Counted from the stretch's first letter, positions 26,945-37,603 are shown. The stretch: 64,000 bases of DNA from Bacteroidales bacterium (GCA_017417385.1 JAFPZF010000005.1:1-64000); one strand, 5' to 3'. Made by a program: numbers and translations. Notes: generated from the sequence alone by a model not told the origin.

Positions 26945-29914
26945 ATGCAGAACAAAGGATTAGTACGGGTTTTTGCAATATTACTTGCATTGATATGCCT
27001 GTACCAGCTCTCCTTCACCGTTGCTACCCGTGGCGCCGAGAGCGACGCCAAGGCCGCTGCCAACGGCGATGTGCTTAAAGAAGCAGCCTATTTGGACTCG
27101 ATAGCTAACGAGCCTCTATGGCTGGGCAACACCTACCTCGAGTCTAAAGGTAAGGAAGTTAACTTCGGCCTCGACCTTAAGGGCGGTATGAACCTTATCC
27201 TCGAGGTCAAGGTAGCCGACATTATCAAGGCCCTCTCTGGCAACAATCAGGACCCGGTTTTCCTCCAGGCTGTCGCCAACGCTCAGGAGCGTGAGAAAAC
27301 TTCTACCTCTGATTACATCTCTCTCTTCCGCGAGGAGTTCGAGAAGCTCAGCCCTAACGGCCAGCTCTCAGCTATCTTCTCTACTGTCGACCTCCAGGAC
27401 CGCATCAAGCGCAATATGTCCAACGGCGAGGTCATCAGCGTCCTCCGCGAAGAGGCCGACGCTTCTATCCAGAACGCTTTCAACGTCCTCCGTACTCGTA
27501 TCGACCGATTCGGCGTCGCTCAGCCTAACATCCAGCAGCTTGAGAAGGCTGGCCGCGTCATGATCGAGCTCCCTGGCATCACCGAGCCTCAGCGTGTCCG
27601 CAAGCTCCTCCAGGGTACTGCAAGCCTCGAGTTCTGGGAGACTTATCAGAATAGCGAGGTGCTCCAGAGCATCTCTGAACTCGACATGGCTACACGCGAG
27701 GTCGTTCGCACCTCTGCCGCTGAGAAGCAGGTTGCTCAGGAGGACACTGTAGCCCTCCTCGGCGAGACCGCTCAAGCTGACTCTACTGAGAATGTAGAGT
27801 ACGAGAGCCTTACGAAGTATCTCAACGTTATGCAGCTCGGCAATACTCCGCTCATCGGCTACGCTGCTTCTAAGGACCGCAACAAGGTCGAGGAGTATCT
27901 CAACTCTGACAAGGCTCGCCGTATCCTCCCTCGCGACCTTAAGCTCCTCTGGGGTGTCAAGGCTAAGAGTGGCGACGAGATCAATAGGCGTATGTTCGGC
28001 GGACAGGATGTCTTCAAGTCCAAGGAGCAGTTCTACGAGCTTATCGCTATCCGCCAGTCTAGCAGCAACGGCCGCGCTCCGCTCGAGGGCGACGTTATCA
28101 CGAACGCTAGCTCGCGCGTCAGCCAGATGGGTGGCTCTGCTTTCGAGGTCGAGATGAAGATGAACAAGGAGGGCGGAAAGCGTTGGGCTCAGCTCACCAA
28201 GGCTAACCTCGGCAAGTCTGTCGCTATCGTGCTCGACGGCTTCGTATATAGCTACCCGACGGTCCAGTCTGAGATCACCGGCGGTATCAGCCAGATCACT
28301 GGCGACTTCACGACCGACGAGGCTCAGGACTTGGCTAACGTCCTCAAGAGTGGTAAGCTCCCGGCTCCGGCTACGATCGTCGAGGATACTGTCGTCGGTC
28401 CGTCCCTCGGTCAGGAGGCTATCGAGTCTGGTCTCTGGTCTTTCCTCCTCGCTTTCATCGTTGTGCTTGTCTACATGGTTGTATTCTATGGCTTCAAGGC
28501 CGGCCTCGTCGCTGACTTTGCTCTCCTCTGCAACCTGTTCTTTATCGTCGGTGTCCTCGCCTCCTTCGGCGCTGTCCTGACTCTCCCTGGTATCGCAGGT
28601 ATCGTCCTGACTATCGGTATGGCAGTCGACGCTAACGTGATTATCTACGAGCGTATCCGCGAGGAGCTCCGCTCTGGCCACGCTCTCATGAACGCTATCC
28701 AGACGGGTTACTCCAACGCTATGTCCGCTATCGTCGACGCTAACTTGACGACTTTCGTGACGGCGTTCATCCTCTTCTACTTCGGTACGGGTCCTATCAA
28801 GGGCTTCGCGACGACTCTTATGATCGGTATCGCCTGCTCGTTCTTCACAGCTGTATTCCTCAGCCGTCTGATTATCGAGAGGCTCGCCGCTAAGGACGAG
28901 AACATGAAGTTCCATACGGGCATCTCCGAGAACTTCCTCCAGAATGTCAACTTCGACTTCATCGGCAAGCGCAAGACTTACTACATTGTCTACGCTGTCG
29001 CTATGACGGTCTGCATCGCTTCTCTCGCTATCCGTCATCTCCAGCTCGGCATCGACTTCACGGGTGGTCACGTATTCGTCGTCCGCTTCGAGCAGCCGGT
29101 AAGCTCTGTCGACGTTCAGTCTAGCCTCTTCAAGGCTTTCGACAACAACTCTGTCGAGGTTAAGACCTACGGCGCAGACAATCAGGTACGTATCGCTACT
29201 AACTTCGGTATCGAGAATACTGCAGACAACGCTCAGGCTGACATCGAGACCCGTCTCTACGAGGGCGTCAAGTCGTTCCTCCCTGAGAATGTTGATCGCG
29301 AGAAGTTCCTCTCTGACTACCGTATGAGTAGCCAGAAGGTCGGTCCTACGATGGCAAGCGATATGACCGAGAAGGCACTCTACTGCATCCTCGGCTCGCT
29401 CGTCGCTATGTTCCTCTACATCTTCGTCCGCTTCCGTAGGTGGGCTTATGGTGCTGGCGCAACGATAGCTCTTGCGCACGACGTCATCTTTACGCTCGGC
29501 GTCTTCTCGCTCTGCTACTCGTTCATGCCGTTCTCTATGGAGGTCGACCAGTCGTTCGTCGCTGCTATCCTGACGATCGTCGGTTACTCTATCAACAATA
29601 CGGTGGTCATCTTCGACCGCGTCCGCGAGATCTTCCACAACCGTCCGAAGGCTTCTGCCGCCGACGTTATGAACGAGGCTCTCAACTCGACGCTCCTCCG
29701 TACTTTCAATACGAGCTGCACGACTATCCTGACTCTCCTCGTCATCTTTATCTTCGGTGGTGAGGTCGTCCGCGGTTTCGTCTTCGCAATGCTCGTCGGT
29801 ATGTTCGTAGGTACCTTCTCTTCTATGTTGCTCGCAACACCTCTCGCCTACGAGATTATCGTCCGCCGTCTTAACAAGGCTGCTGAGACTGGCGTGACCA
29901 AGGCTGCTAAGTAG
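26945..29914 (+). CDS. secDF: Fused protein translocase subunit SecDF
   Basis: The 989-residue protein joins SecD and SecF, as is usual in Bacteroidota. The SecD half has one N-terminal membrane segment, a large periplasmic part (VNFGLDLKGGMNLIL and LEFWETYQ) and five more segments with VDANVIIYERIREE. The SecF half repeats the pattern (LGIDFTGGHVFVVRF, then YSINNTVVIFDRVRE). It uses the proton gradient to pull exported proteins through SecYEG, a step that also feeds T9SS cargo into the periplasm. The gene is alone, with its own promoter and terminator. Confidence 0.97.
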   Translation: MQNKGLVRVFAILLALICLYQLSFTVATRGAESDAKAAANGDVLKEAAYLDSIANEPLWLGNTYLESKGKEVNFGLDLKGGMNLILEVKVADIIKALSGNNQDPVFLQAVANAQEREKTSTSDYISLFREEFEKLSPNGQLSAIFSTVDLQDRIKRNMSNGEVISVLREEADASIQNAFNVLRTRIDRFGVAQPNIQQLEKAGRVMIELPGITEPQRVRKLLQGTASLEFWETYQNSEVLQSISELDMATREVVRTSAAEKQVAQEDTVALLGETAQADSTENVEYESLTKYLNVMQLGNTPLIGYAASKDRNKVEEYLNSDKARRILPRDLKLLWGVKAKSGDEINRRMFGGQDVFKSKEQFYELIAIRQSSSNGRAPLEGDVITNASSRVSQMGGSAFEVEMKMNKEGGKRWAQLTKANLGKSVAIVLDGFVYSYPTVQSEITGGISQITGDFTTDEAQDLANVLKSGKLPAPATIVEDTVVGPSLGQEAIESGLWSFLLAFIVVLVYMVVFYGFKAGLVADFALLCNLFFIVGVLASFGAVLTLPGIAGIVLTIGMAVDANVIIYERIREELRSGHALMNAIQTGYSNAMSAIVDANLTTFVTAFILFYFGTGPIKGFATTLMIGIACSFFTAVFLSRLIIERLAAKDENMKFHTGISENFLQNVNFDFIGKRKTYYIVYAVAMTVCIASLAIRHLQLGIDFTGGHVFVVRFEQPVSSVDVQSSLFKAFDNNSVEVKTYGADNQVRIATNFGIENTADNAQADIETRLYEGVKSFLPENVDREKFLSDYRMSSQKVGPTMASDMTEKALYCILGSLVAMFLYIFVRFRRWAYGAGATIALAHDVIFTLGVFSLCYSFMPFSMEVDQSFVAAILTIVGYSINNTVVIFDRVREIFHNRPKASAADVMNEALNSTLLRTFNTSCTTILTLLVIFIFGGEVVRGFVFAMLVGMFVGTFSSMLLATPLAYEIIVRRLNKAAETGVTKAAK

Positions 29915-29957
29915 TTTTTCTCTCTTCGAGATTTCTACTATATTTGAATCTGATGAA

Positions 29958-29995
29958 GCGGCCGCCCTGTCTCTTCCGGGCGGCTGCTTTCTCTT
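29958..29995 (+). terminator. Rho-independent terminator after secDF
   Basis: GCGGCCGCCC at 29958-29967 pairs with GGGCGGCTGC at 29978-29987 (one G-T), followed by TTTCTCTT. Confidence 0.82.
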
Positions 29996-30030
29996 AAAAA
30001 ATATACTCTCTAACTCTTTAACTTCTTGCT

Positions 30031-31056
30031 ATGCTTATCGATAAGATTAAGGAGATTAAGGCTGAAATAGAGGCTCTCAAGGCCCAGTCCGCCGAAGACG
30101 CTGAGGCGCTCCGTATTAAGTACCTTAGCCGTAAGGGGCTCGTCACGTCCCTCTTCGACGACTTCAAGGCTGTCCCAGCCGAAATGAAGAAGGAACTCGG
30201 TCAGAAACTTAACGAGCTTAAGAACCTCGCTCAGGATAAGATCGCCGAGCTTAAGGCCTCCGCCAACTCCTCCTCCCAGTCTCAGCAGAATGATATCGAC
30301 GTCACCCGTCAGGCTACCAACGTCCCGATGGGCTCCCGTCACCCTATCTCGATCGTCAAGGACGAGATTATCGACATCTTCGCACGTATGGGCTTCACGG
30401 TCGCTGAGGGCCCCGAGGTCGAGGACGACTGGCACGTCTTTACTGCCCTCAACTTCCCGCCAGAGCACCCGGCTCGAGATATGCAGGATACTTTCTTCAT
30501 CAATACGAACCCTGATATCCTCCTCCGTACTCATACGAGTAGCGTCCAGGTCCGTGTCATGGAGAAGCGTCAGCCGCCTATCCGCTCGGTCTTCCCGGGT
30601 CGCGTCTTCCGCAACGAGGCTATCTCTGCCCGCGCTCACTGTATCTTCCATCAGGTCGAGGGTCTCTATATCGCCAAGGATGTCTCTTTCGCCGACCTTA
30701 AGCAGGCACTGACGTTCTTCGCCAAGGAGATGTTCGGCTCTAATGTTCAGGTTCGCCTCCGCCCTTCTTATTTCCCATTCACCGAGCCGAGCGCCGAGAT
30801 GGACGTCAGCTGTACGCTCTGCGGTGGCAAGGGCTGCGCGGTCTGCAAGGGCTCTGGCTGGCTCGAGATTCTGGGTTGCGGCATGGTCGACCCGAATGTT
30901 CTCAAGAACAACAATATCGACCCGAATGTCTACAGCGGCTTCGCCTTCGGTATGGGCGTCGAGCGTATCGCTATGCTTCGCTTCGGTGTGGACGACATCC
31001 GTCTCTTCTTCGAGAACGATGTCCGCTTCCTCCGTCAGTTCCAGTCTGCTGACTAA
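30031..31056 (+). CDS. pheS: Phenylalanyl-tRNA synthetase alpha subunit
   Basis: The 341-residue chain has the N-terminal coiled coil (about 1-85) that binds tRNA, then the class II catalytic core: GSRHPISIVKDEI, the motif 2 region with HTSSVQVRVM and FRNEAISARAH, FTEPSAEMDVSC, and motif 3 GMGVERIAMLRFGVDD. It charges tRNA-Phe together with PheT, whose gene is not in the window. It stands alone between two terminators. Confidence 0.96.
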   Translation: MLIDKIKEIKAEIEALKAQSAEDAEALRIKYLSRKGLVTSLFDDFKAVPAEMKKELGQKLNELKNLAQDKIAELKASANSSSQSQQNDIDVTRQATNVPMGSRHPISIVKDEIIDIFARMGFTVAEGPEVEDDWHVFTALNFPPEHPARDMQDTFFINTNPDILLRTHTSSVQVRVMEKRQPPIRSVFPGRVFRNEAISARAHCIFHQVEGLYIAKDVSFADLKQALTFFAKEMFGSNVQVRLRPSYFPFTEPSAEMDVSCTLCGGKGCAVCKGSGWLEILGCGMVDPNVLKNNNIDPNVYSGFAFGMGVERIAMLRFGVDDIRLFFENDVRFLRQFQSAD

Positions 31057-31075
31057 TCTTTTATCATTTTATACT

Positions 31076-31121
31076 GAGCGTGGTGTCATTGGTCTCTCTC
31101 TGACGCCACGCTCTTTTTTTT
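31076..31121 (+). terminator. Rho-independent terminator after pheS
   Basis: GAGCGTGGTGTCA at 31076-31088 pairs with TGACGCCACGCTC at 31101-31113 with one T-G pair, and eight T follow. Confidence 0.9.
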
Positions 31122-31154
31122 CTCTCCCCGCTTTGTCCCTACGTCGCTTTCTGC

Positions 31155-31162
31155 TACCTTTG
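31155..31162 (+). promoter_or_regulatory. -7 box of the radical-SAM gene
   Basis: TACCTTTG with TTTG 19 bases upstream at 31132-31135. The transcript should start near 31169, 19 bases before the ATG. Confidence 0.65.
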
Positions 31163-31187
31163 AGTTCCCTATAAATCCTGGGTGGCT

Positions 31188-32501
31188 ATGCTGACAGAAC
31201 AAACTCTAGACAAACTCCGCATCCTTGCCGAGTCGGCGAAGTACGATGTCTCCTGCTCGTCGAGTGGGACGGTGCGCCGCGGCTCCAAGGGTATGCTCGG
31301 CAATACTGTCGGCGGTGTCGGCATCTGCCACTCCTTCGCCGACGACGGCCGCTGTATCTCGCTCCTCAAGGTTATGCTGACTAACTACTGTATGTACGAC
31401 TGTGCATACTGCATCAACCGACGCTCCAACGACATCCGCCGCGCCACTCTTAGCGTCTCCGAGCTTGTTGAGATTACGATCGAGTTCTACCGTCGCAACT
31501 ATATCGAGGGACTCTTCCTTAGTAGCGGCGTCGTCCGCAATCCTGACTATACTATGGAGCGACTTGTCGCTATTGTCCGCGACCTCCGCCTCGTCCACGG
31601 CTTCAATGGCTATATTCACCTGAAGTCTATCCCCGGCGCCTCTCAGGAACTGCTCGCCGAGGCTGGTCGTTATGCCGACCGTATGAGCGTCAATATTGAG
31701 ATTCCACGCGAGGAGTCTCTGAAACTCCTCGCCCCAGAGAAGGACCACCAGAGTGTCTTCCGCCCGATGGCTCTTATTCAGCAAGGGGTGCTCGAGAACA
31801 AGGAGGATCGTCGTCGCTTCCGCCATGCCCCCCGCTTCGTTCCTGCCGGTCAATCGACTCAGATGATTGTCGGCGCCTCCCGCGAGACTGACCGCGACAT
31901 CCTCGGCATGTCTTCTTTGCTCTATGCGCAGCCGACTCTGAGGCGTGTTTACTATTCGGGTTATATTAGCGTTAATACCTACGACTCTCGTCTCCCCGTC
32001 CTCAAGCAGCCACCACTCGTCCGCGAGAATCGTCTCTATCAGGCCGACTGGCTTCTCCGTTTCTATCAGTTCCGTGTCGACGAGATTGTCGACGAGCAGC
32101 ACGCTAACCTCGACCTCGATATCGACCCGAAACTGGCGTGGGCGCTCCGCCACCCTGAGTTCTTCCCCGTCGACATCAATACTGCCGACTTCGAGTCGCT
32201 TATCCGTGTCCCGGGCCTCGGCGTCAAGTCTGCCTGGCTTATCGTCAACTCACGTCGTTTCAACCGCCTGACTTCCTTCGACCTCAAGAAGATGGGCGTC
32301 GTCATGAAGAAGGCTATGTATTTTATCACGTGCCACGAGCTCACCTCTTCGTTCTCCCAGCCTGTCCCCGGCGTCAACGAGATGCACCCTGAGCGCGTCC
32401 GCCGTCTCCTCGTCTCCAAGGCTGAGCAGAAGCGAGCCGCCGAGGAGCTCCAGCTGTCTTTCGACTTCGACAATCCCGCTCCTTCCACCGACGACAAATG
32501 A
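31188..32501 (+). CDS. Putative DNA modification/repair radical SAM protein (TIGR03916 family)
   Basis: The 437-residue enzyme has the radical-SAM cluster motif CMYDCAYC (Cys68, 72, 75) and ends with a helix-hairpin-helix-like stretch (NTADFESLIRVPGLGVKSAWLIVNS), a fold that usually binds DNA without sequence choice. The N-terminal part contains further Cys (CSSSG, ICHSF, RCISL). The family is named for a presumed DNA role, but its reaction is not known to me. The next gene overlaps by four bases and encodes the constant partner of this family, so the two act together. I use the ATG at 31188 rather than the GTG at 31182. Confidence 0.88.
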   Translation: MLTEQTLDKLRILAESAKYDVSCSSSGTVRRGSKGMLGNTVGGVGICHSFADDGRCISLLKVMLTNYCMYDCAYCINRRSNDIRRATLSVSELVEITIEFYRRNYIEGLFLSSGVVRNPDYTMERLVAIVRDLRLVHGFNGYIHLKSIPGASQELLAEAGRYADRMSVNIEIPREESLKLLAPEKDHQSVFRPMALIQQGVLENKEDRRRFRHAPRFVPAGQSTQMIVGASRETDRDILGMSSLLYAQPTLRRVYYSGYISVNTYDSRLPVLKQPPLVRENRLYQADWLLRFYQFRVDEIVDEQHANLDLDIDPKLAWALRHPEFFPVDINTADFESLIRVPGLGVKSAWLIVNSRRFNRLTSFDLKKMGVVMKKAMYFITCHELTSSFSQPVPGVNEMHPERVRRLLVSKAEQKRAAEELQLSFDFDNPAPSTDDK

Positions 32502-33274
32502 CGATCTACACTTTCGACGGCTCTCTCAATGGCCTCCTTTCTGCCGTGTTCGCGGCCTTCGAGCGCAAGGAACAGCCTGAGCAGCTCCTGACCTCGGGCG
32601 ACCCTCTGCCGCTCTTCGCCGACCTGGTTTTCAGTGTGACGACCGACGAGCAGAAGGCTCTCCGCGTCTGGACGGGGCTAGAGAAACGTCTCCCACGCGA
32701 GGCTATGAGGCTTATCTCGGTCAGCTGGCTCTCGGAGCAGAGGCAACTCAACACTCCGCTTTTCCTCTTTATCTGCAAGGTCTTCCGCCTTGGCGACATC
32801 TCCCGCAACTTCGCCGACCCTGATGTCCTCGCTGTCACTAATATGGCTCGCCGTGTCTTCCACGAGCAGCTGCGTATGAAGCAGTTCGCCCGTTTCCAGA
32901 AGGCTAAGGATGGCACCTATCTCGCTGTCATCGCTCCAGACAACGACGTCCTCCCCCTCATCATCGACCACTTCCAGGACCGCTTCAACGACCAGCCCTG
33001 GCTTATCTACGACGCTCACCGCCACTACGGCTACTACTACGACGGCTCCGCCGACGCCTCTCGCATCACCTTCGAGGACGAGAAGTCTGTCCCTTTCAAC
33101 CTCTCCGACGGCCGTCTCAACGACGATGTCCTGAGTTCCGACGATCATATTCTCCAGGACCTCTGGCGTACTTACTTCAAGGCTATCTGCATCCGCGAAC
33201 GTCTCAACCCTCGTCGCCAGCATGGCGAGATGCCTCCTCGCTACTGGAGGTATATGACTGAGAAACAGGGTTGA
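32498..33274 (+). CDS. TIGR03915/DUF4130 family partner of the radical-SAM protein
   Basis: The 258-residue protein begins MTIYTFDGSLNGLLSAVFAAFERKE and ends with ERLNPRRQHGEMPPRYWRYMTE, both marks of the putative DNA-metabolism family always found with the radical-SAM protein encoded upstream. In some species the family is fused to a uracil-DNA-glycosylase domain; here that domain is absent. The ATGA overlap at 32498-32501 points to coupled translation. The role is probably repair of an unusual base lesion, inferred from partners only. An 11-bp repeat pair follows the stop directly. Confidence 0.85.
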   Translation: MTIYTFDGSLNGLLSAVFAAFERKEQPEQLLTSGDPLPLFADLVFSVTTDEQKALRVWTGLEKRLPREAMRLISVSWLSEQRQLNTPLFLFICKVFRLGDISRNFADPDVLAVTNMARRVFHEQLRMKQFARFQKAKDGTYLAVIAPDNDVLPLIIDHFQDRFNDQPWLIYDAHRHYGYYYDGSADASRITFEDEKSVPFNLSDGRLNDDVLSSDDHILQDLWRTYFKAICIRERLNPRRQHGEMPPRYWRYMTEKQG

Positions 33275-33296
33275 ATTAGTGCTGAATTAGACTTGT
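33275..33296 (+). repeat. Two 11-bp units of the RTTAG repeat
   Basis: ATTAGTGCTGA and ATTAGACTTGT follow the stop codon of the DUF4130 gene without a gap. They share phase and consensus with the array at 26733. Confidence 0.75.
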
Positions 33297-33422
33297 ATCC
33301 CCCGTGCCTATCCCCTCGCCAGCCAGCCTCCCCCGCCCTTTCTGCCATGTTTCCTCGGTCTAAATTGGGCGTTTGCCACCCCCTATTTCTTCCCCATTTT
33401 GCTCTTTTCCCGAAATTTTCTG

Positions 33423-33430
33423 TAAATTCG
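33423..33430 (+). promoter_or_regulatory. Possible -7 box of lysS
   Basis: TAAATTCG differs from TAnnTTTG at one base and lies 35 bases before the ATG. It is followed by CACG, as in the secDF promoter. Confidence 0.4.
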
Positions 33431-33465
33431 CACGATAAATACGTATTTCCGACATAGATTATATC

Positions 33466-35214
33466 ATGAGCCAAGAAAGTGCAAGCGAGCAGGAAATCAA
33501 CCGAAGAGCTAACCTTAAGGCCCTGAGGGATTTGGGTATCGACCCCTATCCTGCCGCAGAGTACCCTACCAACGCCTTCTCTACTGATATCGTCGCTCAG
33601 TTCAACGACGACGATGAACCACGTCACGTATGCATCGCCGGCCGTATGATGAGCCGTCGTATCATGGGCAAGGCTTCCTTCATCGAACTTCAGGATTCGT
33701 GCGGCAGAATCCAGGTCTATATCTCTCGAGACGATATTAGCGACCCTGCCGACGAGAACGCTACGCTCTACAACGTGGTCTTCAAGAAGCTCCTCGACCT
33801 CGGCGACTTTGTCGGTGTCAAGGGTGAGGTCTTCCGTACTAAGACGGGCGAGATCTCTGTCCACGCTCGCGAACTGACGGTCCTCTCCAAGAGTCTCAAG
33901 CCTCTCCCTGTCGTCAAGGAGAAGGATGGCGTCATCTACGACTCTTTCGACGACCCTGAGCTCCGCTACCGTCAGCGCTATGTCGACCTCGTCGTCAACA
34001 AGGGGGTCAAGGAGACTTTCCTCAAGCGCGCTACTATCGTCCGGACGCTCCGCGCTGTCCTCGACGAGGCTGGCTATACTGAGGTCGAGACCCCTGTCCT
34101 CCAGTCTATCGCTGGAGGCGCTACGGCTCGCCCTTTCATAACGCATTTCAACGCCCTCAATATCGATATGTATATGCGTATCGCTACGGAGCTCTACCTG
34201 AAGCGTCTTATCGTCGGTGGCTTCGAGGGTGTTTACGAGATAGGCAAGAACTTCCGCAACGAGGGTATGGATCGTACCCACAACCCGGAGTTTACTTGCA
34301 TGGAGCTCTACGTGACCTACAAGGACTACAACTGGATGATGTCCTTCACCGAGCAGCTCCTCGAGAAGATATGTGTAGCTGTCAATGGCTGCGCTGAGAG
34401 CGAGATCGACGGCAAGAAGATTAGCTTCAAGGCGCCTTTCCGCCGCCTCCCTATCCTCGAGGCTATCAAGGAGAAGACGGGCTACGACCTCGAGGGTAAG
34501 TCCGAGGACGAGGTCCGCGCTGTCTGCAAGGAACTCAAGATGCAGATTGACGACACTATGGGCAAGGGTGAGCTCATCGACGAGATCTTCGGTGAGTTCT
34601 GCGAGGGTACTTATATCCAGCCGACTTTCATCACCGACTACCCTGTCGAGATGTCTCCGCTGACTAAGATGCACCGCTCTAAGCCAGGTCTCACCGAGCG
34701 CTTCGAGCTTATGGTCAACGGCAAGGAGCTCGCCAACGCATACTCCGAGCTCAACGACCCTATCGACCAGGAGGAGCGCTTCAAGGAGCAGATGCGTCTC
34801 GCCGACAAGGGCGACGACGAGGCTATGATTATCGACCAGGACTTCCTCCGCGCTCTCCAGTATGGTATGCCTCCGACGTCTGGTATCGGCATCGGTATCG
34901 ACCGTCTCGTCATGCTCATGACGGGCAACAGCGCTATCGGAGAGGTTATGCTCTTCCCTCAGATGAAGCCGGAGAAGCGTGTCGCTCGCGACTCCGAGGA
35001 TGCCTTCGCCACGGTCGGTGTCCCTTCTGAATGGGTCAGCGTCCTCTATTCGCAGAATATCAACACTGTCGCCGACCTCGCTAAGTTCAAGCCTGGCAAG
35101 GTGCATCAGTTGCTCTCCGACGCTAACAAGAAGAATAAACTCGGCCTTACGCCTCTCAAGCAGGACGAGGTCGTCGCTTGGGTCGACAAGGCTGTCGCCG
35201 CTTCTCAAGAGTAA
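33466..35214 (+). CDS. lysS: Lysyl-tRNA synthetase, class II
   Basis: The 582-residue enzyme has an N-terminal anticodon-binding OB domain ([23 protein letters not shown]), motif 2 ([19 protein letters not shown]) and motif 3 ([15 protein letters not shown]). After the normal class II core an extra C-terminal part of about 65 residues ([22 protein letters not shown] to AASQE) is present, as in other Bacteroidota LysS. It looks like a helical DNA- or RNA-binding appendage. gpsA starts 29 bases downstream and may be co-transcribed. Confidence 0.96.
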   Translation: MSQESASEQEINRRANLKALRDLGIDPYPAAEYPTNAFSTDIVAQFNDDDEPRHVCIAGRMMSRRIMGKASFIELQDSCGRIQVYISRDDISDPADENATLYNVVFKKLLDLGDFVGVKGEVFRTKTGEISVHARELTVLSKSLKPLPVVKEKDGVIYDSFDDPELRYRQRYVDLVVNKGVKETFLKRATIVRTLRAVLDEAGYTEVETPVLQSIAGGATARPFITHFNALNIDMYMRIATELYLKRLIVGGFEGVYEIGKNFRNEGMDRTHNPEFTCMELYVTYKDYNWMMSFTEQLLEKICVAVNGCAESEIDGKKISFKAPFRRLPILEAIKEKTGYDLEGKSEDEVRAVCKELKMQIDDTMGKGELIDEIFGEFCEGTYIQPTFITDYPVEMSPLTKMHRSKPGLTERFELMVNGKELANAYSELNDPIDQEERFKEQMRLADKGDDEAMIIDQDFLRALQYGMPPTSGIGIGIDRLVMLMTGNSAIGEVMLFPQMKPEKRVARDSEDAFATVGVPSEWVSVLYSQNINTVADLAKFKPGKVHQLLSDANKKNKLGLTPLKQDEVVAWVDKAVAASQE

Positions 35215-35243
35215 CCTATCGGTTTTTTCAGCAGGGCGAAGTA

Positions 35244-36260
35244 ATGAACGCAGACGAACGTATTCTGGGCAGTAACCCGAGAGTGGGCCTCATCGGTAGC
35301 GGTAGCTGGGCAACCGCCATCGCCAAGATGCTCCTCAACAACGTGCCAGTCCTCAATTGGCACGTCCGCAACAAGAAAAATATCGACGCCTTCCGTATGA
35401 CGGGCCACAACCCTTCCTACCTCAGCGGGGTTAGCTTCGATATGGCGAAGGTCGCTCTCACCGACGACGTCAGCGCAGTCGTGCGTAATAGCGATGTCGT
35501 AATTCTCGCTGTCCCCTCCGCCTTCCTCAAGTCTGCCCTCGCTGACCTCTCTGAATCCCTCGCCGACAAATATGTCATCTCGGCTATCAAGGGTCTTATC
35601 CCAGACGAGAACATGATTGTCGGCACCTGGCTCCACGAGCGTATGGGCGTCCCTATCGACCGTATCGGCGTCATTAGCGGACCTTGCCATGCTGAGGAGG
35701 TCGCTCTCGAACGTCTCTCCTACCTGACGCTCGCCTGCCAGAATGTCAACCTCGCTCAGGAATACGCCGACCTTATCGCATGCCATTTTATCAAGACGAG
35801 CGTCTCCGACGATATCTACGGGACGGAGTACGCCGCCGTCCTCAAGAATATTATGGCTATCGCTTCCGGCGTCTTCCACGGTCTCGGCTATGGAGACAAC
35901 TTCCAGGCCGTCCTTATCTCCAATGCTATTCAGGAGATTAAGCGTTTCGTCGACACCGTCCACCCTATCCCGCGAGACATCAAGAGCTCTGCCTACCTCG
36001 GCGACCTCCTTGTCACGTGCTACTCTCAGTTCAGCCGCAACCGTACTTTCGGGACTATGCTCGGCAAGGGCTACTCGGTCCGCTCCGCTCAAATGGAGAT
36101 GCTTATGGTCGCCGAAGGCTACTACGCTGTCAAGAGTATCCACGCTATCAACCAGCGCTACGGGGTCGACATGCCGATTACTGATTGCGTGTATAATATC
36201 ATCTATGGCAAGGTCTCGCCTGTCATCGAGTGTATGCTCTTGACCGACCGCCTGCGATAG
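35244..36260 (+). CDS. gpsA: Glycerol-3-phosphate dehydrogenase [NAD(P)+]
   Basis: The 338-residue enzyme makes sn-glycerol 3-phosphate for membrane lipids. The nucleotide site is VGLIGSGSWATAIAKML near the N-terminus, and the substrate loop ISGPCHAEEVALER and the YGTEYAAVLKNIMAIASG helix hold the catalytic Lys. I choose the ATG at 35244; the frame continues upstream into the end of lysS but adds no family sequence. Confidence 0.94.
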   Translation: MNADERILGSNPRVGLIGSGSWATAIAKMLLNNVPVLNWHVRNKKNIDAFRMTGHNPSYLSGVSFDMAKVALTDDVSAVVRNSDVVILAVPSAFLKSALADLSESLADKYVISAIKGLIPDENMIVGTWLHERMGVPIDRIGVISGPCHAEEVALERLSYLTLACQNVNLAQEYADLIACHFIKTSVSDDIYGTEYAAVLKNIMAIASGVFHGLGYGDNFQAVLISNAIQEIKRFVDTVHPIPRDIKSSAYLGDLLVTCYSQFSRNRTFGTMLGKGYSVRSAQMEMLMVAEGYYAVKSIHAINQRYGVDMPITDCVYNIIYGKVSPVIECMLLTDRLR

Positions 36261-36283
36261 TATTTATTTAATCATCATTTACT

Positions 36284-37603
36284 ATGAAAGTAGACATCTC
36301 AAAGGCAGGCGTCGATATTCAGCCTCTGAAGGCTGAGGTCGCTGACGCCCTCCTAAAGCTTGACAAGGGTACGGGCGAAGGCTCTGACTTTATAGGCTGG
36401 CACCATCTCCCTTCTGAGACGACTGACGCCTTCCTCAAGGAGGTAGAGGACGCTGCTGCTGTCCTCCGCGCTCAGACTGACTACGTCGTCGTCGTCGGTA
36501 TCGGTGGTAGCTACCTCGGCGCTCGCGCCGTCATCGAGGCTCTCTCTAATAGCTTCGACTACCTCCAGAAGGATCGTAAGGCTCCTGTCGTCCTCTACGC
36601 TGGTCAGAATATCGGCGAGGACTACACCGCCGAGCTCCTCGATCTCCTCAAGGGTAAGCGCTTCGGTATTGTCATCATCTCTAAGAGTGGTACGACGACC
36701 GAGCCAGCTATCGCCTTCCGCCTCCTCAAGGAGCAGCTCGAGGCTCAGGTCGGCAAGGCTAAGGCTAAGGATCTTATCATTGCTATCACTGACAAGGCGC
36801 GCGGCGCTCTCCGCACTCTCGCTAACCAGGAGGGCTACAAGACGTTCGTCATCGAGGATAATGTCGGCGGACGTTTCTCTGTCCTCTCCCCAGTCGGCCT
36901 CGTGCCTATCGCTATCGCCGGCTTCGACATCCGTCAGCTCCTCAAGGGCGCTCAGGATATGGAGAAGGCTACGGCTTCTTCTGTCAACTTCAACGACAAC
37001 CCTGCTGCTGTCTACGCTGCTACTCGTAACGCTCTCTACCGTCAGGGTAAGGGCATCGAGATCCTTATCAACTTCCAGCCTAAGCTCCACTACTTCACTG
37101 AGTGGTGGAAGCAGCTCTACGGCGAGAGCGAGGGTAAGGACGGCAAGGGTATCTTCCCTGCCGGCACAGACTTTACGACCGACCTCCACTCTATGGGTCA
37201 GTGGATTCAGGACGGCGTCCGCTCTATCTTCGAGACGGGCATCACGGTCAAGAATCCTAATCGTAAGCTGACGATCCCGACCGACGCAGCCAACCTCGAC
37301 GCCCTCAACTACCTCGCTGGCAAGCGTATCGACGAGGTCAACAAGATGGCTGAGCTCGGCACTCTCCTCGCCCACACTGACGGCGGCGTGCCTAACCTCA
37401 AGATCGAGATCGACAAGCTCGACGAGTACAACCTCGGTCAGCTTATCTACTTCTTCGAGAAGGCTTGCGGTGTCAGCGGCTACGTCCTCGGCGTCAACCC
37501 GTTCAACCAGCCGGGTGTCGAGGCTTACAAGAAGAACATGTTCGCCCTGCTCGAAAAGCCGGGCTACGAGGAGGCTACTAAGGCTATCAAGGCTCGCCTT
37601 TAA
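36284..37603 (+). CDS. pgi: Glucose-6-phosphate isomerase
   Basis: The 439-residue length and motifs fit the short bacterial class of this glycolytic enzyme: [33 protein letters not shown] (phosphate binding), [19 protein letters not shown] and the C-terminal [20 protein letters not shown] with the active-site residues. It starts 23 bases after gpsA and ends before a strong terminator. Confidence 0.96.
   Translation: MKVDISKAGVDIQPLKAEVADALLKLDKGTGEGSDFIGWHHLPSETTDAFLKEVEDAAAVLRAQTDYVVVVGIGGSYLGARAVIEALSNSFDYLQKDRKAPVVLYAGQNIGEDYTAELLDLLKGKRFGIVIISKSGTTTEPAIAFRLLKEQLEAQVGKAKAKDLIIAITDKARGALRTLANQEGYKTFVIEDNVGGRFSVLSPVGLVPIAIAGFDIRQLLKGAQDMEKATASSVNFNDNPAAVYAATRNALYRQGKGIEILINFQPKLHYFTEWWKQLYGESEGKDGKGIFPAGTDFTTDLHSMGQWIQDGVRSIFETGITVKNPNRKLTIPTDAANLDALNYLAGKRIDEVNKMAELGTLLAHTDGGVPNLKIEIDKLDEYNLGQLIYFFEKACGVSGYVLGVNPFNQPGVEAYKKNMFALLEKPGYEEATKAIKARL

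Noticed and set aside
27368-35208. Very long antisense frames opposite secDF (27368-29638) and lysS (33241-35208)
   Set aside because: Same effect of codon bias; low-complexity acidic products, no start signals, and secure genes on the plus strand.
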